Of a stretch of DNA of 35,656 nt, positions 33,656 to 35,656 are shown piece after piece. The notes beneath the pieces were generated by a model. That model did no database searches. It saw only the letters and a program-made list of their open reading frames with translations, and was not told where the DNA came from. Origin of the DNA: Verrucomicrobiota bacterium (GTDB lineage Bacteria; Verrucomicrobiota; Verrucomicrobiia; Opitutales; UBA953). Within the stretch, counting starts at the first letter, position 1. Every line of letters begins with the position of its first letter. A program made the translations under genes and the position numbers. Location of the stretch: NCBI GenBank assembly GCA_016871725.1, contig VHCL01000016.1, forward strand, positions 1 to 35,656, read 5' to 3'.

Positions 33656-34558
33656 ATGGCGGGCTTCTTCGAGCGACTGAAGTCCGGCCTGAGCCGCACG
33701 GCCGAGGCCGTCGCCAACCTGCTGGCGCGGCCCATGGACGCCGCGTCGGCCGAGCAGCTGCGCGAGCGGCTGATCGCCGCCGACTTCGGCCCCGCCACGG
33801 CCGACGAAGTCGTCGAAGCCGCCCGCGCCGCCTGGAAGACCGAAGCCGCGCTCCGCCAGACCACGCCCGCCGAAGCCGCGGCCGAGAGCATCGTGCGCGC
33901 GTTGGGCGGCGAGACCGCCGCCGCTCCCGTCCTCGCGAAGCCGCACGTGATCATGCTCCTCGGCGTCAACGGCGCCGGCAAGACGACCACCGCCGCGAAG
34001 CTCGCCTGGCGCTGGCGCGAGGAAGGCAAGACCTGCCTGCTCGGCGCGTGCGACACCTTCCGGGCGGCCGCCGGCGAACAGCTTTCCGCCTGGGCCGGCC
34101 GGCTCGGGGTCGAAGTCGTCGGCGGCGCCGCCGGGGCTGACCCCGCGGCCGTGGCCTTCGACGCCGTCAAGGCGGGCGTCGCGCGCGGCGCGGACCTCGT
34201 CATCCTCGACACCGCCGGTCGCCTGCACACCAAGGCGCACCTGCTCGAGGAGCTGCGCAAGGTCGTCCGCGTGACGACGAAGGCCCACGCCGCCGCGCCG
34301 CACGAGAAGTGGCTGGTCCTCGACGGGTCGCTGGGCGCCAACTCGATCGAACAGGCCCGCATCTTCCACGAAGCCGTCGGCCTCACCGGGCTGATCGTCA
34401 CGAAGCTCGACGGCACCGCCCGCGGCGGCGCGCTCGTCGCGGTCGTCCGCGAGCTCGGCGTGCCCGTGCGCTTCATCGGCGTCGGCGAGCAGCCGGCCGA
34501 CCTCCAGCCCTTCGACGCGCGCGCCTACGCCCGCTCGGTCGTCGGCCTGGCCGAGTGA
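33656..34558 (+). CDS. ftsY: Signal recognition particle receptor FtsY
   Basis: GTPase that receives the SRP-ribosome complex at the inner membrane. The 300-residue protein is the short NG form without an acidic A domain. It begins with an amphipathic helix (MAGFFERLKSGLSRTAE) suited to membrane contact. The G domain has the P-loop GVNGAGKTTTAAKLA, DTFRAAAGEQL, DTAGRLHT, TKLDGTARGG, and the closing GVGEQPADLQPFD. The family segment usually DATTGQNA reads DGSLGANS here, a small change next to the GTPase core. It starts three bases after the nusB stop, so it belongs to the ribBA-ribH-nusB transcript. Confidence 0.95.
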   Translation: MAGFFERLKSGLSRTAEAVANLLARPMDAASAEQLRERLIAADFGPATADEVVEAARAAWKTEAALRQTTPAEAAAESIVRALGGETAAAPVLAKPHVIMLLGVNGAGKTTTAAKLAWRWREEGKTCLLGACDTFRAAAGEQLSAWAGRLGVEVVGGAAGADPAAVAFDAVKAGVARGADLVILDTAGRLHTKAHLLEELRKVVRVTTKAHAAAPHEKWLVLDGSLGANSIEQARIFHEAVGLTGLIVTKLDGTARGGALVAVVRELGVPVRFIGVGEQPADLQPFDARAYARSVVGLAE

Positions 34559-34565
34559 GGTTGTC

Positions 34566-34594
34566 TTGCCAGCGGGGGCGGCTCGCCCCAGCGT
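34566..34594 (+). promoter_or_regulatory. Candidate aroB promoter
   Basis: TTGCCA (34566-34571), 17 bases, then CAGCGT (34589-34594), six bases before the ATG. The -10 is weak. It is listed because the -35 and the distance to the start codon copy the thiS and 27843 cases. Confidence 0.3.
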
Positions 34595-34600
34595 GACCTC

Positions 34601-35656
34601 ATGTCGGCCGAGACCGTCACCGTCGAACTAGGTCCGCGCTCCTACCCCGTCCGCATCGGGGCCGGGATGCGCCGCGAAGCCCTGGCCGCGGCCGAACGTC
34701 GCCTGGCCTCCGGCCGGAAGTGCGTCGCGATCACGTCGCCCGGCGTCGCCGCCGCCCAGTCCGGTTTCGCGGCCGAGCTCGCCCGCCTGATGCCGGTGCT
34801 CGCGACCGCCGCGGACGGCGAGACGGCCAAGTCGGCCGCCGAACTGGCGCGCGTCTGGGATTTCCTCGCCGCCCACGGGGTGGCCCGCGACGGCGCGGTC
34901 TTCGCGCTCGGCGGCGGCGTCGTCGGCGACCTCGCCGGCTTCGCGGCCGCCTCCTACCAGCGCGGCGTCGATTTCTACCAGGTGCCCACCACGCTGCTCG
35001 CGATGGTCGACAGCTCCGTCGGCGGCAAGACGGGGATCAACCTCGCCGCCGGCAAGAACCTCGTCGGCAGCTTCCACCAGCCCGCGGCCGTCTTCGCCGA
35101 CACCGAGCTGCTGGCGACGCTGCCGCCCCGCGAGTTCGCCGCCGGCATGGCCGAGGTGATCAAGCACGGCCTCATCGCCGACGCCGACCTCTTCGGCCTG
35201 CTCGAGCAGAACGCCCCGCTCGCCTGGGACCATCCGCTCCTGCCGCGCGTCATCCGCCGCTGCGTGGAGATCAAGGCCGCCGTCGTCGCCGGCGACGAGA
35301 GGGAGACCAGCGCCCAAGGCGGCCGCGCGCTCCTCAACCTCGGCCACACCTTCGGCCACGCGATCGAGGCCACCGCCGGCTACGGCGCCTACCTGCACGG
35401 CGAAGCGGTCGCCATCGGGCTCGTGATGGCCGCCCGCCTGTCCGCCGAGCTGAAGCACTGCACCGCCGCCCAGGCCGAACAGGTGGAGGCCGTGCTGAAG
35501 TCCCACGCCCTGCCGACGTCCTTGCGCGCGCCGCTCCGGCTCGACCCCATGCTCGCCGCCATGCGCCGCGACAAGAAGGTCCGCGGCGGCAAGCTGCGCT
35601 TCGTCCTGCAGGACGGCGTCGGCGCGGCCAGCACCGCGGACGACGTGCCCGAGGAG
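34601..35656 (+). CDS. aroB: 3-dehydroquinate synthase (3' end cut by the window)
   Basis: Second enzyme of the shikimate pathway, converting DAHP to 3-dehydroquinate with NAD and a metal ion. From ATG at 34601 the frame stays open to the window edge (352 codons, no stop), close to the usual length of about 360, so only a few residues are missing. Motifs in order: FALGGGVVGDLAGFAAASYQRG (interrupted), QVPTTLLAMVDSSVGGKTGIN, AGKNLVGSFHQP, AEVIKHGLI, NLGHTFGHAIE, HGEAVAIGLVMA. These include the metal-binding glutamate and histidines, followed by MRRDKKVRGGKLRFVL. It starts 42 bases after ftsY with a candidate promoter between. Confidence 0.95.
   Translation, partial: MSAETVTVELGPRSYPVRIGAGMRREALAAAERRLASGRKCVAITSPGVAAAQSGFAAELARLMPVLATAADGETAKSAAELARVWDFLAAHGVARDGAVFALGGGVVGDLAGFAAASYQRGVDFYQVPTTLLAMVDSSVGGKTGINLAAGKNLVGSFHQPAAVFADTELLATLPPREFAAGMAEVIKHGLIADADLFGLLEQNAPLAWDHPLLPRVIRRCVEIKAAVVAGDERETSAQGGRALLNLGHTFGHAIEATAGYGAYLHGEAVAIGLVMAARLSAELKHCTAAQAEQVEAVLKSHALPTSLRAPLRLDPMLAAMRRDKKVRGGKLRFVLQDGVGAASTADDVPEE

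Noticed and set aside
30305-34369. A 1354-codon minus-strand open frame across ribBA, ribH, nusB and ftsY
   Set aside because: Composition is low-complexity and it crosses several well-recognised genes and their junctions, so it is a codon-bias shadow.

Overview
The window is a G+C-rich (about two-thirds by eye), densely coded chromosomal segment from a Gram-negative bacterium. I place it, with moderate confidence, in Verrucomicrobiota near Opitutae. The support is an outer-membrane autotransporter and TolC-type efflux, a eukaryotic/archaeal-type ProRS, a TenI/ThiE paralogue resembling the Bacteroidetes form, almost no Shine-Dalgarno sequences, and small GGTAG-hairpin repeats between genes. 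No phage, IS element, CRISPR, tRNA or rRNA was seen. I found 31 protein genes (the last cut by the window edge), and no gene-free stretch exceeds about 250 bases.

Layout. (1) 1-6.3 kb: housekeeping genes: a beta-hydroxyacid dehydrogenase, xseA, proS, prmC-sua5, and a solitary rpsR with its own terminator. (2) 6.4-11.1 kb: one large autotransporter with a repetitive passenger. (3) 11.2-14.3 kb, minus strand: a thiamin cluster thiS, tenI/thiE-like, thiE, thiG, then tlyA. (4) 14.4-15.6 kb, plus strand: a lipoprotein cyclophilin and a small outer-membrane beta-barrel. (5) 15.6-21.1 kb, minus strand: a tightly overlapped export operon tolC, membrane-fusion protein, ABC ATPase, MacB-type permease, then a secreted esterase. 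(6) 21.2-25.2 kb, minus strand: carB followed by an exported FKBP. (7) 25.3-27.8 kb, plus strand: folB-folK-comEC, overlapping. (8) 27.8-31.1 kb: two exported proteins, one an 823-residue tandem duplication of unknown function, one DUF1080-like. (9) 31.2-35.7 kb, plus strand: ribBA, ribH, nusB, ftsY, aroB.

The standout is the gene in the nusB position. Its first 100 residues are a ribosomal protein S10 (NusE) domain, joined by a Pro/Ala-rich linker to a complete NusB domain. NusB and S10 are the heterodimer that loads onto boxA RNA during rRNA antitermination, so this looks like a one-polypeptide NusE-NusB. The S10 part has lost about ten residues of the loop that anchors S10 in the 30S subunit, which suggests a dedicated transcription factor rather than a ribosomal protein.

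Secondary observations are a RibBA whose GTP cyclohydrolase II half has lost its zinc cysteines, a ComEC without the metallo-beta-lactamase domain, and a recurring promoter-like arrangement that puts the -10 only 6-10 bases before many start codons.
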